A DNA stretch of 36,093 bases from Paramarasmius palmivorus (Eukaryota; Basidiomycota; Agaricomycetes; Agaricales; Marasmiaceae): the NCBI GenBank assembly GCA_037176845.1, contig JAYKXP010000287.1:1-36093 (forward strand), written 5' to 3'. The notes beneath the pieces are model-generated. The model made no database searches and was not told the DNA's origin. It saw only the letters and a program-made list of their open reading frames with translations. Positions 33,996 through 36,093 of this stretch are shown one piece after another. The first letter of the stretch is position 1, and every line of letters starts with the position of its first letter. Made by a program: the position numbers and the translations under genes.

Positions 33996-34620
33996 GGGCG
34001 GTGTATAGTGATTGGGGGGATGGTGTGTGTGGGGAAGACGGGTAGGATGGGGTGGGGGGGGGAGGGGGTGGAGGGGGGGGGGGGGTGGGCGAGGGTGATG
34101 AGGGGGGGGGGGTGGTGGGAATGAATAGTATGTGATGGGGGTGTGTTAAAGTGGTGATGTATTTATTTAGTATATAGTGGGGAGGGGAGAGTAGATATAT
34201 GAATAATTGGGAGGTATGGTGAGTGTGGGGAGTGGGGGAGGGGGAGAGGGGGGAGGGTTGGGGTGGGATTGGGGATGGGGCGTTATATTTAGATATCTTG
34301 GATATGGGTGTAGTTAGAGTCTGTGTTATGTGAATGAGTGGAGTGGGTGGGGGTAATGTGGTTGGTGGTTATGGGGGGGGGGGGGGGGGGTGGGGGGGGG
34401 GGGTTTTGGTTTTTGGTTGGGTTTGAGGTGGTGGGGGTGTGTTTTTTGGGTTGTGGTTGGTTGTTGAGTGGGGGGGTGTTTGGGGGGTGGTGATGGGTGG
34501 GGTGTTTTTTAGTTATTTTGGGGGTTGGGTGTGTGTGTGGGATGGATATGGTGTTTGGGGTGGGTGTATGGTGAGTAGGGTATAGTAGGGTGGGGAGGAG
34601 GAAGGGGGGTGGTGGGGTAT
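33761..34620. other. Poly-G and nearly C-free G/T block, probable sequencing or assembly artefact
   Basis: A run of 75 G (33920-33994) is followed by about 620 bases containing almost no C (several 60-base lines have none) and few A, mostly G and T. The translated 'Gly-rich' and 'Pro/His/Thr-rich' frames here are products of this composition. Such sequence fits unreliable base calls rather than a gene. Confidence 0.7.
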
Positions 34621-34635
34621 TTTTATTATCTCCGA

Positions 34636-34950
34636 GGAGCCGCAAATCCGTAGTGCATGAGCACCATGAGATCTTTGAGAATTCGAGTAGTGCCAGAACT
34701 ACTACGAATCAGTCGCTCTCGTTCGAGTAGTGAACAAAAACCACTCACCCGGAGCCGCAAATCCGAGTAGTGCATGAAGCACCACTGATATCTTGATGGA
34801 AATCGAGTATGCTGCACACTACTGAAATCAGTTTCAGGTCCGAGTAATGCAACGAAAACCACTCACCGAGGGCTGAAATCTGAACAGATTCACGAGCACT
34901 ATTGAGAACGCCCTTAGCGTTGTGATATGAGTATGCAAAATATACTACTC
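34636..34950 (+). repeat. Tandem repeat of about 115 bp, two copies plus a degenerate third
   Basis: Unit 1 begins at 34636 and unit 2 at 34751, both opening GGAGCCGCAAATCCG and closing AACCACTCACC, with GTAGTG/CACTAC-type hexamers inside. A shorter, diverged third copy (GGGCTGAAATCTGAA...TACTACTCAC) follows to about 34,950. The repeat begins right after the C-free block. Confidence 0.7.
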
Positions 34951-35514
34951 ACAATTTGCCCCCAGCGTACTTGACCCACTAGTAACCGCCCCACTCTCTT
35001 CACAATCAGCCCCAACACTTATTCAGCTCCCTGACCTCGCTTCCAGAACCCTCTGTAATCCAAAACACAACCGTGCTCCCTGACTACAGTAACGGACGGC
35101 CAATTCGATGGTGTCCTGATTAGTGCTTGATACCGCTTCTGGCATGATACGTGACGGCTGTGTGACAGGAGAGAGGGCGAGTGGTCAGAGGAACTACTGG
35201 CGTGGAAGATAAAATCTGGTGTAGTGCAGAGACACTACTGGGTAAAGTCAATAAAACCAACAGTAACAATAAAACCTCGCATCAAGGTTTTAGGGGCACG
35301 TGCTTTATTTTTAAGAACTTCTATTTTGGAAGAGCGAATGACGGGCTCGAAACAAAAATGGACCGGCGCGTGACCCTGATAAATGTTTCCGCGCGAACAG
35401 CCCTAACGGTCAATTGTACTTAACTGCCTGCCCCCGAAAGGAACGCATAACTTGTGGCTAGCTCGTGCTGTGGACCGTCTACCCTTATCACGGACCGATG
35501 CTTTCCGTGGTTTC
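34951..35514. other. Region without a supportable gene
   Basis: A plus frame at 35181-35423 (80 codons) has no family resemblance. Scattered GTAGTG/CACTAC words continue to about 35.24 kb. Confidence 0.4.
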
Positions 35515-35991
35515 TCAGTGGTTGGCTGAAAAGCAAGGAGCCCGAGCCAAAAACTTGGGCGAGGTGGGTGTAGCAGTACAAAGCCATAAAGGTCCATTCA
35601 ATAGATCTTTCGTACGGTGAAGAGGTAACCAAGCTCTCGAGTGCCGTGATGAAAGAAAATTTATCATGCTATCCGTAGTTCCCGTAGAAACACGAATCTT
35701 TGGGGCCTCACTCTCGAACGCCGCTTGAATTTTATTGTCAACTACCTCAAGAACATACCAGGGAGGGATGATACCGAGCGCTGCTGTAAATATTGGCATC
35801 ATTTTTTCTGACATAAACAGGTAGCAAGCTTTACAGAACGTCCAAAAGCGAATCGTACTTATCGAAACATGTGAAGTAAAAAGCCTCTGCACCATCACGA
35901 GAAACAGAAATTGACCATGTCCAAGAGTGCCCTTTGTCTCAACCAAAGGACACCATTGCTCATACAGACCCTTCTGATTCGTAATAATCAT
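35515..35991 (-). CDS. Uncharacterised 158-codon ORF
   Basis: ATG at 35991, stop at 35515. The middle segment (PIFTAALGIIPPWYVLEVVD) resembles by eye the N-terminus of ISL3-type transposases, which would be odd in a fungal nuclear contig; the rest (Pro/Leu-rich C-terminus) does not fit that family. It may equally be a chance ORF. Confidence 0.2.
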   Translation of the reverse strand: MIITNQKGLYEQWCPLVETKGTLGHGQFLFLVMVQRLFTSHVSISTIRFWTFCKACYLFMSEKMMPIFTAALGIIPPWYVLEVVDNKIQAAFESEAPKIRVSTGTTDSMINFLSSRHSRAWLPLHRTKDLLNGPLWLCTATPTSPKFLARAPCFSANH

Positions 35992-36093
35992 TATATGTGA
36001 TCACACGGCCCGTCCGTGAGCTTGAAGACAAGCCCGTCCCAGGCAAGTATATAAGACACTATGACTTCGAATAAAGTTGCTGGAAGATGCTTT

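Noticed and set aside
33752..34045. Gly-rich ORF with a long poly-Gly run
   Set aside because: Translation of a 75-base G homopolymer in a suspect block, not a credible protein.
34289..34645. Pro/Thr/His-rich minus-strand ORF
   Set aside because: Falls entirely in the C-free block; the composition alone creates it.
35515..35991. Bacterial ISL3 insertion sequence
   Set aside because: Only a short segment looks similar, no DDE region or inverted repeats; kept only as an uncharacterised ORF.
1..36093. CRISPR array, tRNA or rRNA genes
   Set aside because: No spaced direct repeats of CRISPR type and no cloverleaf or rRNA core recognised by eye; a tRNAscan/Infernal run would be decisive.

Overview
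The window looks like nuclear DNA of a mushroom-type basidiomycete (Agaricomycetes). Most genes are cut by introns of about 40-95 nt with GTRNGT donors, CTNAC-type branch points and YAG acceptors. The left end carries a Helitron of the fungal DUF6570/Rep/Pif1 type, and several genes resemble hypothetical families I remember only from agaricomycete genomes. No ribosome-binding-site or operon logic is visible. All spliced models were built by hand from splice motifs and phase matching; nothing was searched against a database.

Layout. (1) 1 to about 5.42 kb, minus strand: a decayed autonomous Helitron with at least two frameshifts, running off the left edge. Its Rep reading frame is fused in frame to the 3' end of a neighbouring gene. 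(2) About 5.4-24 kb: a dense cluster of small lineage-specific genes on both strands. They are two tandem paralogues (5.4-6.3 kb, broken, and 7.45-8.56 kb); a 166-aa gene between them; a nine-exon 537-aa gene (8.65-10.72 kb); a 134-aa beta-rich protein (10.89-11.34 kb); a Cys-cluster plus coiled-coil protein (11.5-11.76 kb); a many-exon gene with disordered N-terminus and a conserved C-terminal domain (12.6-16.36 kb); a six-exon 305-aa gene with a GDIVEVQ strand motif (16.87-18.04 kb); a 255-aa gene (18.19-19.16 kb); a small protein with a very acidic tail (19.56-20.36 kb); a helical gene (20.59 to about 21.8 kb); and an F-box/nucleotidyltransferase-like gene (21.96-23.88 kb). (3) 24-31 kb: decayed exon-like pieces plus two broken paralogues of that last gene (27.5-28.7 and 29.4-31.0 kb). 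(4) 31.5 to about 32.5 kb: an F-box/LRR-like gene. (5) 33.9-34.6 kb: a poly-G, nearly C-free block that looks like a sequencing or assembly artefact, followed by a 115-bp tandem repeat and poorly coding sequence.

The main candidate for something undescribed is the 5.4-24 kb cluster, together with a strand asymmetry (A+C excess on the + strand) that seems to persist from about 5.4 to 31 kb whichever strand the genes use. No gene in the cluster shows a recognisable transposase, polymerase, integrase or capsid signature, so its nature (large mobile element, virus-derived block or rapidly evolving host cluster) stays open.
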